A stretch of DNA of 64,000 bases from JADFOI01 sp965218935 (GTDB lineage Bacteria; Acidobacteriota; UBA6911; RPQK01; JADFOI01). The DNA lies in contig CBDCMH010000007.1 of the NCBI GenBank assembly GCA_965218935.1, positions 434,001 to 498,000 of the forward strand. Direction: 5' to 3'. Positions 8,638 to 17,173 of this stretch are shown one piece after another; within the stretch, counting starts at the first letter, position 1, and every line of letters starts with the position of its first letter. Below the pieces are notes generated by a model that was not told the origin of the DNA, ran no database searches, and saw only the letters and a list, made by a program, of their open reading frames with translations. The translations under genes were made by a program, and so were the position numbers.

Positions 8638-9636
8638 ATGCTCAGCGAGCACAAGCTGGAAGTTTTAAGGACAGTGGAGGCCTCCGAGTTACCGGTCCGG
8701 GAGGTGCTGGATCAACTCGAGATCCCCCGCTCGACCTACTATCGCTGGAGACACCACTTTCGAAAGAGGGGGTTGGCAGGCTTGCGGGACCGTCCCCCAG
8801 GATCAGGACGGGTTTGGAATCAGATCCTGCCCAAAGAACGGGACCGAATCCTGGAGATGGCGCTGCTGTTTCCAGAGTGGTCCTCACGAGAAGTGAGCTG
8901 CCAGGTGACGGATAGGTGCGGGTTTACGGTCTCGGAATCCTCGGTCTACCGGATTTTGAAAGCGGAAGGGCTGATTCGGGAGGTTCAACTCCGGAGCTTT
9001 CCAGCCGAATCGGAATATCGAATCAAGACGACCCGACCCAACCAGCAGTGGCAAACGGATGCGACCTATCTTCTGGTCAAGAACTGGGGCTGGTACTATC
9101 TGATCTCAGTACTGGATGACTTTAGCCGGAGGATCCTGGCCTGGGGACTTCACACGGCCATGCGTGCTGGAGACTTCAGCCAGGTGGTCGAGGCGGCTTG
9201 TGAGAGAACGGGTGTGGAACAGGCTCCGTTGTCTGATCGGCCCCGGCTGGTGACAGACCGCGGACCGGCTTTGATCTCCAAAGACTTTGGTCAGTATCTG
9301 GAGACCAAGGGACTGGGCCACATCCTGGCCTCACCCTATCATCCCCAGACCAACGGGAAGATCGAACGCTACCATCGTTCCTGCAAGGAACGCATCAACC
9401 TAATGGTCTGGGAGACACCCGAGGAGTTGGAGCGAGAAATCGCGGTCTTTATCGACTACTACAACTCCAGGCGCTATCACGAGGCCCTGGGTAACGTCAC
9501 ACCCGATGACATGTACTTCGCAAGACGAGATTCCATCCACACAAAAAGGAGAAGATTGAAAGGAGTCACCCTTGCCCGTCGGCAGGCGATCAATGCTAAA
9601 CTAGCCCGATCAGCATCGGTTCCCACTGTCTCTTAG
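8638..9636 (+). CDS. IS3-like transposase OrfB (DDE), intact
   Basis: This 332-residue OrfB has an N-terminal HTH (ASELPVREVLDQLEIPRSTY), an HTH_21-like segment (SREVSCQVTDRCGF), and an rve catalytic core. The DDE residues are visible: first D in QWQTDATYLLV, second in RLVTDRGPAL, and E in TNGKIERYHRSCKE about 35 residues later. It cuts and joins the IS ends. Relative to orfA it is in the -1 frame, and in copy 2 that frame is open back to the A8 run, consistent with synthesis as an OrfAB fusion. GGAGG upstream of the ATG also allows independent initiation. Confidence 0.9.
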   Translation: MLSEHKLEVLRTVEASELPVREVLDQLEIPRSTYYRWRHHFRKRGLAGLRDRPPGSGRVWNQILPKERDRILEMALLFPEWSSREVSCQVTDRCGFTVSESSVYRILKAEGLIREVQLRSFPAESEYRIKTTRPNQQWQTDATYLLVKNWGWYYLISVLDDFSRRILAWGLHTAMRAGDFSQVVEAACERTGVEQAPLSDRPRLVTDRGPALISKDFGQYLETKGLGHILASPYHPQTNGKIERYHRSCKERINLMVWETPEELEREIAVFIDYYNSRRYHEALGNVTPDDMYFARRDSIHTKRRRLKGVTLARRQAINAKLARSASVPTVS

Positions 9637-9676
9637 CTTGGAACCCCAAATGTCCCATTCTCGCTGAAGACGTACA

Positions 9677-10510
9677 GCGCACCACCGATTCTGCTCGGCG
9701 CTGGCTGAGTAGAGTGTTATAGTCATCGTCTCCGTCTGATGAAGCGAATCCTCTCACTTCAATCAGATAACCCGTCACATCCTGGGTTAGAAGGGCCAGT
9801 CCGTCGAGTTGAGCTCGGGCATCTCCCGACAGGATGGAGCTGTTGAAGCCAAAGGGGATGACAAGCATCTGGGCTTCCTTATACTCGTCCAGGGCGGCAA
9901 TTCGCTGGTCGGTAACATCGACACGGGAAATGGCGCGATCGGCGGTACTCTGAGCCTGGTTGGCAGTTTGCTGAGCCTGCCGGGCTTCACTACGTGCTAC
10001 ACCGAAGGCCTCATTCAGTTCCGTGATCTCGCCGGACAAGATTTCCGTGCGCTCATCAAGTCGGTCCGTGCGGTTGTGTGCTTCCTCGACACGCATTTCC
10101 ACCGGTGAGACTCTTGAAGAGATAATCTGGGCAACCCTGAGATCGTCCTGAGTAAATTTGATCTCCTGGGCGACGAGTTTTCCCGAAGCGGTCCCATGTC
10201 CTTTCACCTGGAGTTTAAGGCCGAGGAGGAGATCTTGGGGAGCATAACTGTTGGCTTTACGCAAGAAATTCCTTTTCTGCTCCTTAATGACGGTTTCGTC
10301 AGTCACGGCGATACTCATTTCTGAGCCTCGTTCATCCCGTAAGGTGAAACCATCTGTTGAGCGCTGGACGACCACACCGTTGGTCTTCATCACGCCCAGG
10401 GGAGCCTGAGTTGTGGATTCGCTGCCGGTGTCCTGTGCAGAGAGTATCCCCAGGGTGGCGACGAAGACCACCAGGGGAACAATAATCAAATGACGTGTAA
10501 CCTGTTTCAT
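9677..10510 (-). pseudogene. OmpA-family envelope protein, C-terminus removed by IS
   Basis: The native 278 codons encode a signal peptide (HLIIVPLVVFVATLGILSAQ), a small beta domain (about residues 35-130), a coiled-coil of repeated Gln/Ala and Arg/Glu (VARSEARQAQQTANQAQSTA), and the start of an OmpA-like peptidoglycan-binding domain (IPFGFNSSILSGDARAQLDG and IEVRGFASSDG). The domain stops at LSQRRAESVVR exactly where the IS3-like right end begins (9676). The last 26 encoded residues are IS sequence. OmpA-like domains normally continue another 30-40 residues, so peptidoglycan anchoring is probably impaired. Confidence 0.85.
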
Positions 10511-11102
10511 AATTCTTCCTTCCTTTTCGGAAAAAGGTTCAAATCGATCGCGGTCAATTTTATAAAAGTTCTCTGACGGTATACCGACATCCTTGAGATA
10601 GTGGGGGTTCCAATCTACGCTCTCCTTGAGCGCGCCGGAGCCCGATAATATCCGATTCCTTTCCTTAGATGCTCATTTCTTAAGATTGTTCCATCCATCC
10701 AGCTTTTAAAGTAACACAAAGACTCCCAACTGCGGAAAAGTCAGGAAGTGAAGAGCCGGTGTAAGCCGTTGATTCTATTACTCAACCGAAAGGATTTTCC
10801 CCTGGGATTCACAGGGCCCCATCCGAACCTCAAATACTGCAATGAACGAAGGGTCCGATGTTACGAATGTCACAAAGGGAAAAAGCCGCTGTTTAGTTGG
10901 TGAATCCGATAGATTTGACCACGGCCCTGTGAGCGCGATTTTCACTCAAAAGGCCGTGGGTTATTGCGGTTCAACGACTTACCGCCGGCATGGAGCTGGA
11001 GCCTTTCGATCAAGCTTTCCCTCAACGGCCTACGGAACGGGAGGAGGAGGAAAGTTCACGGTGACTGTGGCATCGTTGCTTACAAATAGAGGGCAAATAG
11101 AG

Positions 11103-11158
11103 GGGACAGAAGTCTTTTCGCTGGACCCAAGATATTGAAATTACTCAACTTCTGTCCC
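11103..11158. repeat. 11-bp inverted repeat GGGACAGAAGT
   Basis: GGGACAGAAGT at 11103-11113 and its exact complement ACTTCTGTCCC at 11148-11158 face each other across 34 nt. A further direct copy lies at 11373-11383. They may be REP-like units of the kind associated with RAYT transposases; no such transposase is in the window. Confidence 0.6.
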
Positions 11159-11234
11159 TAGTCTCCCTCGATGGTGATCAGTGATTGCCGTTCACCCATC
11201 ACAATTCACCAACCACAATTGAAACGGGTAGCCT

Positions 11235-11424
11235 CCGGAGCCCTGAAGGGGCGCCAGGGAATAGCCCGGGGCTTTAGCCCTGGGTTTGAGGAAGTTATCC
11301 CATCAGAGCCCTGTAAGGGCGGCACTCTTCAAGCAAAACAGGGTAGGATGCCATCTGTTCGGACAAGTGGAAGGGACAGAAGTCTCTAAGAAAGCGGATT
11401 CGGCACCTGAGGTGCCGCCCACCT
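11235..11424. repeat. cluster of short palindromic (REP-like) units
   Basis: Consecutive small hairpins are visible: GCCCTGAAGGGGC, AGCCCGGGGCTTTAGCCCTGG, GCCCTGTAAGGGC, and GGCACCTGAGGTGCC at 11402-11416. The last unit, with the following CCCAC, recurs at 42481-42500 (GGCACCTGAGGTGCC then TCCCAC). Function unknown; REP-like interspersed palindromes are the likely class. Confidence 0.55.
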
Positions 11425-11673
11425 GTAAACCTGTCAACCAAGATTGTCTCAAAGAAAAATCGCCTGGGTTTTCGAGACTGGGCCCTACATTTCTTTAACT
11501 CGTTGATTATTAGGGGGTTATACTTCCAGGATCACTTACTTTTGCTACAGACCCTCAAGCCTGGCATTCCCCGTGCTTGCGATGTTCTGTCAGCGATCCC
11601 AATAGAGAATATTGAGGTATCATGGACTCTGAGATTAAATGAGGTTTTTCCAGCAACCAGCTGAAGCGATCCG

Positions 11674-12850
11674 ATGAATTACCGCAACTTGAATTACCGC
11701 AAACTGATCTTATTCGTCACCTTCATCCTGGTGGTCGGTCTTTGCCTTTACCGATACCGCTGGATTTTTCTCAGCGAGGGCCCGAAGCCATCCGTCATCG
11801 TGGTGGAAGACAGAACAGCCTCCCTTCCTCTGGATGAAGAGACCAAGGCTGAGATTGCCCATTACTTCGAGGGAGTCAGGATTCCCCCGGAGGAGAACAA
11901 TCTGGATTTTGCCGAGAGTTTGGACTCCGTCGCTCGGGCCCAGGTATCCGAGGGGAATGATGAGGAAGCCTATAGCACCTACCAAAAGCTTCTAGCGATC
12001 AGTTATCAGCAGGGCAGTGTGAAAGGGATCGGTCCCGCTCTCCTGGCTCTATCCGAGGTCGCAGAGCGAGGAGGCAATCAGGATGAAGCTCTCCGTGCTG
12101 CAATGCTTGGCCACCAAATAGCTGTGGCCATGAACAATACCGTGGAGATAAGGGTCATGGAGCTCAGACTTGCCAGACTGATAGAGAAGCAGGATGGCAT
12201 CGAGATGCAGACGGGCATCCTGGAGGAAGGGGCGGAAGAGGGTCCTGACCTGACAACCCTCGCCAGTGAATCGGAAGCGGCAACACCACCTGCTCGTGTT
12301 TCAACCGACGGGGAATCCCTGCCGGTGACGCTGGCCCCACAAGAGCCCTGGATTAAGCCGGTCCAGGTAAATCCGCGAATCCTTGAGTTGGCTGATCGAA
12401 TCGAAGACCAGGTGGGCAGGTTCCGTGGACTGTCCGTTGGCCAACCCATTGTCAAGACCTTTACCGGGCGACAAGAGATCGAAAAACGGTTGCTCGAGTT
12501 AGCAAATGAGTTGAATCCTCCCAGCCAAGTAGAACTGAACAAGAAAGCACTGGTGAAACTCGGGTTGATTCCTCAGAGTTTCGACCTCTCTGAGTTCCTT
12601 CGCAGGATTTCATTGCTCTCCGCCATCAGTTTCTATGACCCTAAAACGAAGGTCTTGTATATTGATGATTCCCTTGGGGGCATGAAGAATAATGAAGAAA
12701 TAGAGGATGAAGTCGTGGTGAGCCTGGTCATGAACCTGGTCCATGCTCTACAGGACCAGCACTTTAACCTCACACCTTATTCCACGAGGGTTGAAGGCAA
12801 CGACGATGCTTCAATGGCGCGGTTGGCACTCGTTCTGGGAGATGCCCTAG
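11674..12850 (+). pseudogene. 5' part of an IS-interrupted membrane-anchored, degenerate metallopeptidase-like gene
   Basis: This fragment (391 codons plus one base) and 14296-15000 form one gene split by an IS1182-like element. Removing the IS and one CTAG copy gives an uninterrupted frame of about 625 residues (GDALAVRVDYSLN across the joint). The N-terminus is a membrane anchor (LILFVTFILVVGLCLYRYRW). Residues about 70-180 look TPR-like (EEAYSTYQKLLA, RGGNQDEALRAAMLGHQ). Near the break, SLVMNLVHALQDQHFNL resembles the HExxHALQDQHF motif of a metallopeptidase-like family, but the first His-Glu pair is Met-Asn, so zinc catalysis is unlikely even in the intact protein. The gene as found reads 9 codons into the IS and stops at 12876. 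Confidence 0.8.
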
Positions 12851-14295
12851 CAGTCCGTGGTGAAAGTCGAGGATAAGGGGTCACACAGCGACACTAGAGT
12901 GACCCCATGGCAATGGGGAAAAAGAAACGTCGACAGCAAGAAGACCTGTGGGTCGCCACCAGTGAGCTGCCCCGCACCGCCGGCCATCCCTTCTACGAAA
13001 GACTGAATGGCCTTTTCAACGAACACGGCTTTGACGACTTCGTGGAGGGACTGTGTGCGAAGTTCTATGCAGACAAGATGGGGCGACCGAGCCTGGCTCC
13101 GGGAGTGTACTTTCGGCTGCTGCTGGTGGGGTATTTCGAAGGGATCGGATCGGAACGAGGAATAGCCTGGAGAGCAGCTGATTCTCTGGCACTGCGAGAG
13201 TTTCTGGGATTGAAACTGAGCGAGTCGCCGTCTGATCACTCCACGATCTCCCGAACCCGACGACTGATCGATGTGGCTACCCACGAAGCAGTCTTTGACT
13301 GGGTACTGAAGCGGATCGGGGCGAGCGGCCTGCTGCGGGGCAAGACGATCGGCATCGATGCCACTACGCTGGAAGCGAATGCAGCGCTGCGCAGCATCGT
13401 GCGCCGGGACAGCGAGCAGGGGTATGAAGAGTTTTTGATGGAGCTGGCGAAAGCCTCCGGGATTGAGACGCCGCGACGGGAAGATCTGGCCAAACTGGAC
13501 CGCAAGCGCACGGGCAAAGGATCGAACCGGGTTTGGAAGCACCCGCATGATGCGGATGCGCGGATTACCAGAATGAAGGACGGGCGGACGCACCTGGCGC
13601 ACAAGGCGGAGCATGCAGTGGATCTGGAGACCGGAGCGATTGTCTCGGTGACGGTACAGGGAGCCGATCAAGGGGACACGCAGACCATGGTGAAGACCCT
13701 GACGGAAGCGGCCGAGAAGGTGGAACAAGCGCTGCCGGAGGGACGAGGCATCGAAGAGGTGGTGGCCGACAAGGGGTATCACAGCACGCAGCGGATGGTG
13801 GACCTGGATGCGGTGGGACTGCGCAGCTATGTGAGCGAACCGAGGCGAGGGAAGCGACGCTGGCGAGGAGACCGGCAGGGGCAGGAAGCGGTGTATGCGA
13901 ATCGGCGGCGCATCCGGGGAGAGCGAGGGCAGCGGCTGCTGCGGCAACGAGGAGAGCAGCTGGAGCGACCCTGTGCGCATCTGTACGGGAGCGGAGGGAT
14001 GAGACGGCTGCATGTCCGGGGACATGAGAATGTGTTGAAGCGACTGCTGATCCAGGTGAGCGCCTTCAATCTGGGGATGCTGATGCGTCAGAGCCTGGGT
14101 GTGGGAACGCCGCGGGGTCTGCAGGGGCGGATTTGCGCCCTGATGCTACTGATTTTGTCGCTGTTCAAGCGTCTTAAGGGCCTGTTCGGACTGATTCCGG
14201 CTGCTTGGCCCGAAAAACCCAACTCAGCGATCCCTTCGCTGCTTCCACCGGTGGGTACCACCTGAGCTCAGAAAATGTACTTCCACCACGGGCTG
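12851..14295 (+). mobile_element. IS1182-like insertion sequence with CTAG target duplication (1445 bp)
   Basis: Terminal inverted repeats read CAGTCCGTGGTGAAAGT at 12851 and CAGCCCGTGGTGGAAGT as the complement of the right end at 14295, with two mismatches in 17. The element is flanked by direct CTAG repeats (12847-12850 and 14296-14299). Precise excision restores the frame of the host gene. One transposase gene fills it. The family name is inferred from the transposase; ends and duplication are seen directly. Confidence 0.9.
12907..14265 (+). CDS. IS1182/IS5-like transposase (DDE)
   Basis: The 452-residue transposase has an N-terminal DUF772-type domain (LAPGVYFRLLLVGYFEGIGS and ERGIAWRAADSLALREFLGL) and a DDE_Tnp_1-like catalytic region: GIDATTLEANAALRS with the first Asp, EEVVADKGYHS with the second, and ERPCAHLYGSGGMRRLHVRG, which should hold the Glu. 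It mobilises the surrounding IS. The start is the ATG at 12907, 56 nt inside the left end. It appears intact, so the element may still be active. Confidence 0.88.
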   Translation: MAMGKKKRRQQEDLWVATSELPRTAGHPFYERLNGLFNEHGFDDFVEGLCAKFYADKMGRPSLAPGVYFRLLLVGYFEGIGSERGIAWRAADSLALREFLGLKLSESPSDHSTISRTRRLIDVATHEAVFDWVLKRIGASGLLRGKTIGIDATTLEANAALRSIVRRDSEQGYEEFLMELAKASGIETPRREDLAKLDRKRTGKGSNRVWKHPHDADARITRMKDGRTHLAHKAEHAVDLETGAIVSVTVQGADQGDTQTMVKTLTEAAEKVEQALPEGRGIEEVVADKGYHSTQRMVDLDAVGLRSYVSEPRRGKRRWRGDRQGQEAVYANRRRIRGERGQRLLRQRGEQLERPCAHLYGSGGMRRLHVRGHENVLKRLLIQVSAFNLGMLMRQSLGVGTPRGLQGRICALMLLILSLFKRLKGLFGLIPAAWPEKPNSAIPSLLPPVGTT

Positions 14296-15000
14296 CTAGC
14301 CGTCCGGGTAGATTACAGTTTGAATTCTCAGGCCCTCAGTCCTGGAGAGGTACGCGATGTTGATCTGTCTTTTCGCCAAGAAATCGAGAGCCAACTGGGT
14401 GAAAATACTCCCGAGGCTCTCAAGGAAATCAATGTTTTCGCGGCTGTTTCCGGTTACAAGTTCATGCAGTCCTTTCGGAAGTGGAACAGTCTGGAAGATG
14501 CAACCAGGCTCTATTCCGACTTCCCCCGCTCAACGGAACAGTTCATGCACCCGGAAAAGTATCTTGCTCAGAGGGATGATCCGACAACCGTTGAATCACA
14601 GTCCCCTCCTGTTGTTCTCTCTGTTCCCTGGAAGAGCATCTACACCAACGTCCTTGGTGAGTTCTCCTTATACCTCGTTCTGAACAGGTTTATCGAAAGA
14701 CAAAAAGCCGTGCGGGCGACTCAAGGATGGGACGGCGATCGCCTTGAATTGTTCGAGCATCCAAACGGGAACTTGGCGTTCGTTCTCCGCTCGGTGTGGG
14801 ATTCCGAAGACGATGCCAGTGAGTTCGCAGCAGCCTACTCGGACGTTGTCCGAAAGAAGTATCCCGGCGCCCAGCTGGTCAACATAGGTGAAAGTAGCCC
14901 AGTTCACGTCAAGGAATTACGGTGGGAATCCGACGGTAACCGTGTCATTCTGCGCGTTAACGGAACTCAGGTGGAGATCATCGAAGTGGAACAAACCTAA
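14296..15000 (+). pseudogene. 3' part of the IS-interrupted gene
   Basis: These 235 codons continue the gene begun at 11674, in the same frame once the IS is removed. The sequence is soluble and shows no recognised domain: helical segments (DVDLSFRQEIESQL, GEFSLYLVLNRFIERQKAVR) and a C-terminal beta-rich part ending VILRVNGTQVEIIEVEQT. In the related metallopeptidase-like family this region follows the HALQDQ helix and is helical. No ribosome site precedes the fragment, so it is probably not translated alone. Its stop is 7 nt from the stop of the convergent symporter gene. Confidence 0.75.
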
Positions 15001-15007
15001 GCGGCAA

Positions 15008-16507
15008 CTACCACCCCACCTGACGGTACGCATCCACCGTTTCGCGGGACGGTCGGGATCCGGGGGTCAGTACGCTCACGGCAACAAAAAGGACAAGGTT
15101 GGCCAATAGGGCCCACAACCCGGCATACAGTCCGTGCCATTGCTGCTCAGGGAATCCCAGCCCGATCCAGAAAAGCACGAACGTCCCGCCCAGTGCCCCC
15201 GCCATGGCTCCCCACGTGGTGGCCCAGCGCCAACCGACAAGTGCCGCGATCGCCGCGGGTGCCACCTGAGCCGCCCAGGCGGCTGAAAAAACGCCGAGCG
15301 TGGTGAGAAGGGCCGGCTGGGTCAGGGAGAGATAGAGTCCCACCAAACCCACCACCACAACCGCCAGGCGGGCCAGCCATACCTGCTTGTGAGATTCCTG
15401 ATCAGGAAACCACTGAGCCAGAAAATCCCTCGCGAAGGAGGCACCGATGCTGTGAATCTGACTCGATACCGTGGACATCATGGCGGCAAGACCCGCTGCC
15501 GCAATGAGGCCGCCAACGATGGGCGGAAAATACTCGAGCAACAGGGTAATCATAATGGTGTCCGTGGCTGTCTGCTCGGTGAGTCCGGGCCGGACCACTT
15601 GCCCGGACATGCCGGTGAGAAAAGCAGCGCCCATGACAATGGGAAACGAGATCGTGACCCAGACCGGCCAGAGGCGAATATAGGTCACGCTCCTGGGAAT
15701 GTGCATCTTGAGCCACATCTGAGGTTGCATCGGCCAGCCGAGTCCGACGGGGATCACCCAACTCAGAAGGTAAGCCCACGGCCAGGCCTCACTTGGGCCG
15801 GGAAGGGTGAGAAGCTCGGGTTGAGCTTCCAGGACCTTGTTGAAGGCCGACACCGGTCCTCCGGCGGCGGCGTAACTGACCATGAGGGCTCCAAGCACGA
15901 TTCCACCCAGGAGCAAAAGCCCTTGCATGGTATCGGTCCAGGCCACGGCGCGAAGCCCTCCCATAAAAACGTAGAAAATCATGAGGCTGTAAACGACTGT
16001 CGTGCCGAGTTGAAACGACACTCGATCGCCAGTGGCTACCTGAAGGAGGTAAGAGATACCCATGATCTGGGCTTGGATATAGGGAATCAGCGTCGCAATC
16101 AGCAGGGCGGCAAGCAGATAACCCACCCGCTTCTGTCCATAGAAGTGAGCAAAGGTGTCAGCCGGGGTCATGTGCCCGAAGGCGCGTCCCAGCTTCCAGG
16201 TGCGGGCTGCAAAGAGCACCCAATAGAGCGCCGAAACGCCGATGTACATCCCGGTAACGGCAACGTAGCCTCCCAATCCAGTCCGATACATGGTGCCCGG
16301 AAAACCTAGAAATGTCAGCGCGCTGTATTGGGTCGCCATGAGGGTAAAGGCGGCCACGAACCAGCCCATACCCCTGCCGCCCAGAATGTATCCCTCGGGA
16401 TCGGACTGGGGAAAATACCGCCAGGCCACCAGGCCGATGAACATGGTGGCCGTGAAGTAGAGGACGAGAACGACCATGGAACCGCCATAGCCGAATAACC
16501 AATCCAT
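15008..16507 (-). CDS. sodium:solute symporter (SSS family), second copy type
   Basis: This 499-residue carrier has about 13 membrane segments and SSS landmarks: EGYILGGRGMGWFVAAFT, QYSALTFLGFPG, GGLRAVAWTDTMQG, and LAAMMSTVSSQIHSIGASFA in the sodium-site region. It is only distantly similar to the carrier at 1949-3436 and looks closer to PanF/monocarboxylate-like members. Substrate unknown; Na+-coupled uptake across the inner membrane is inferred. It starts 3 nt after the stop of a small membrane gene that is probably its partner. Confidence 0.87.
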   Translation of the reverse strand: MDWLFGYGGSMVVLVLYFTATMFIGLVAWRYFPQSDPEGYILGGRGMGWFVAAFTLMATQYSALTFLGFPGTMYRTGLGGYVAVTGMYIGVSALYWVLFAARTWKLGRAFGHMTPADTFAHFYGQKRVGYLLAALLIATLIPYIQAQIMGISYLLQVATGDRVSFQLGTTVVYSLMIFYVFMGGLRAVAWTDTMQGLLLLGGIVLGALMVSYAAAGGPVSAFNKVLEAQPELLTLPGPSEAWPWAYLLSWVIPVGLGWPMQPQMWLKMHIPRSVTYIRLWPVWVTISFPIVMGAAFLTGMSGQVVRPGLTEQTATDTIMITLLLEYFPPIVGGLIAAAGLAAMMSTVSSQIHSIGASFARDFLAQWFPDQESHKQVWLARLAVVVVGLVGLYLSLTQPALLTTLGVFSAAWAAQVAPAAIAALVGWRWATTWGAMAGALGGTFVLFWIGLGFPEQQWHGLYAGLWALLANLVLFVAVSVLTPGSRPSRETVDAYRQVGW

Positions 16508-16510
16508 AGG

Positions 16511-16789
16511 CTATTTGTCCTTATTCTGATCCGTTTCAGGCGCGCCTGTAATGGCATTGCCTTGTCGAAGCTGTCTCATCGTGGATTGATCGTGGCGCCA
16601 GAAAGCCCAGAACAGGCCTACCAGATTCAGTGCGATCAAAAAAGGGAGCAGCAAGGTCTCGACGAATACCGAAAAGGGCAGGCCAGCCAGGTGCGGCTCG
16701 ACACGATTCCACAGCAGCCCGCCCGGAAGAAGAAAGCAGAGGGTTAAAAAGACGTGAATCAGTGCGTGACGAATGAGTCGACTCGGCAT
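16511..16789 (-). CDS. small two-helix membrane protein, putative SSS accessory subunit
   Basis: The 92-residue protein has two hydrophobic helices (LIHVFLTLCFLLPGGLLW and FVETLLLPFLIALNLVGLFWAFW) and a polar tail. Size, topology and position directly upstream of an SSS carrier match the small partner proteins (DUF3311-like) often found there. The 3-nt spacing suggests translational coupling. Stabilisation of the symporter is inferred, not shown. Confidence 0.7.
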   Translation of the reverse strand: MPSRLIRHALIHVFLTLCFLLPGGLLWNRVEPHLAGLPFSVFVETLLLPFLIALNLVGLFWAFWRHDQSTMRQLRQGNAITGAPETDQNKDK

Positions 16790-16928
16790 CAGACGAGATT
16801 ATCGCAGTAAAATATGGGCAACGCTGTCAGCAAGAAGTCCAAAGAGGGATGCTAGCATATCCTCCATGCGAATGAGACCCCCGTCGTGATGGAAAGGCCA
16901 TCCAGTCGATTTCTGTGGCGAGTTGTAG

Positions 16929-16973
16929 GGTGGAGACGAAGGGATTCGAACCCTCGACCTCCTGAGTGCGATT
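16929..16973 (-). repeat. tRNA-Ala 3'-half direct repeat (attachment site, left island end)
   Basis: These 45 bp match 33256-33300, the 3' half of the intact tRNA-Ala(CGC), from the anticodon loop to the CC of CCA. The 5' half is absent; the sequence diverges after GAGTGCGATT. This is the classic displaced 3' end left when an element integrates in a tRNA gene and supplies its own 3' half. It marks the left limit of the island. Confidence 0.85.
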
Positions 16974-17020
16974 TACACTCAAAACACCGTCGTCATTGGT
17001 TTTCAACGCATTACAGCCTG

Positions 17021-17075
17021 CACAGAGGGGAATAACGTGGAAGAAAGCCGCAACTTCCGCAACCTATCCGCAACC
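17021..17075 (+). repeat. arm-like direct repeat block, copy 1
   Basis: This 55-bp block ends in the tandem motif CCGCAACCTATCCGCAACC and recurs at 25668-25722 with a few changes. A weaker GCACCC version occurs at 28521-28564, and the motif alone at 33167-33184. Tandem 8-11-bp repeats beside attachment sites are typical of tyrosine-integrase arm-binding sites; that role is inferred. Confidence 0.6.
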
Positions 17076-17173
17076 TGCGTGGCCTTGTTGTTCCCTGGTT
17101 TTTCCTGCTGTTTGGGCCATTCTGTGGTAGAAATGTGGCCGTTCCAATACTTGCTTCCGAAGGATGCCCAGCC

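Larger units (their letters stand above)
8136..9676 (+). mobile_element. IS3-family-like insertion sequence, copy 1 (1541 bp)
   Basis: The element is bounded by imperfect 29-bp inverted repeats beginning TGTATCCCGTCAGCGAAAG (left) and TGTACGTCTTCAGCGAGAA (right, complement), starting with TG as IS3 elements do. Ends were set by comparison with a second, inverted copy at 34097-35639: both share everything between TGTA and TACA and differ immediately outside. It encodes orfA and orfB. Flanking bases (GATC left, GCGC right) are not duplicated, and the genes on both sides (PilZ, OmpA-like) look truncated, so a deletion or recombination probably followed insertion. It is two bases shorter than copy 2 because of single-base gaps in orfA and orfB. 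Confidence 0.9.
10511..11673. other. long intergenic region with palindromic repeats
   Basis: I find no convincing gene in these 1.16 kb; the open frames at 10842-11138 and 11171-11498 have no family features, and repeats run through them. It holds an att-like segment at about 10928-10990, GGGACAGAAGT motifs at 11103 and 11373 with an inverted copy at 11148-11158, and hairpin-forming segments at 11235-11330 and 11401-11424. The overall look is a repeat-laden spacer. Confidence 0.6.

Noticed and set aside
10842..11498. Small frames between the OmpA-like gene and the interrupted gene
   Set aside because: They run through palindromic repeats and lack ribosome sites or family features.
12847..14025. 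Minus-strand open frame of 392 codons
   Set aside because: Antisense shadow of the IS1182-like transposase in GC-rich DNA; composition is Pro/Arg/His-rich without motifs.
16929..16973. Complete tRNA gene at the left island end
   Set aside because: Only the 3' half is present; the sequence diverges at the anticodon loop.
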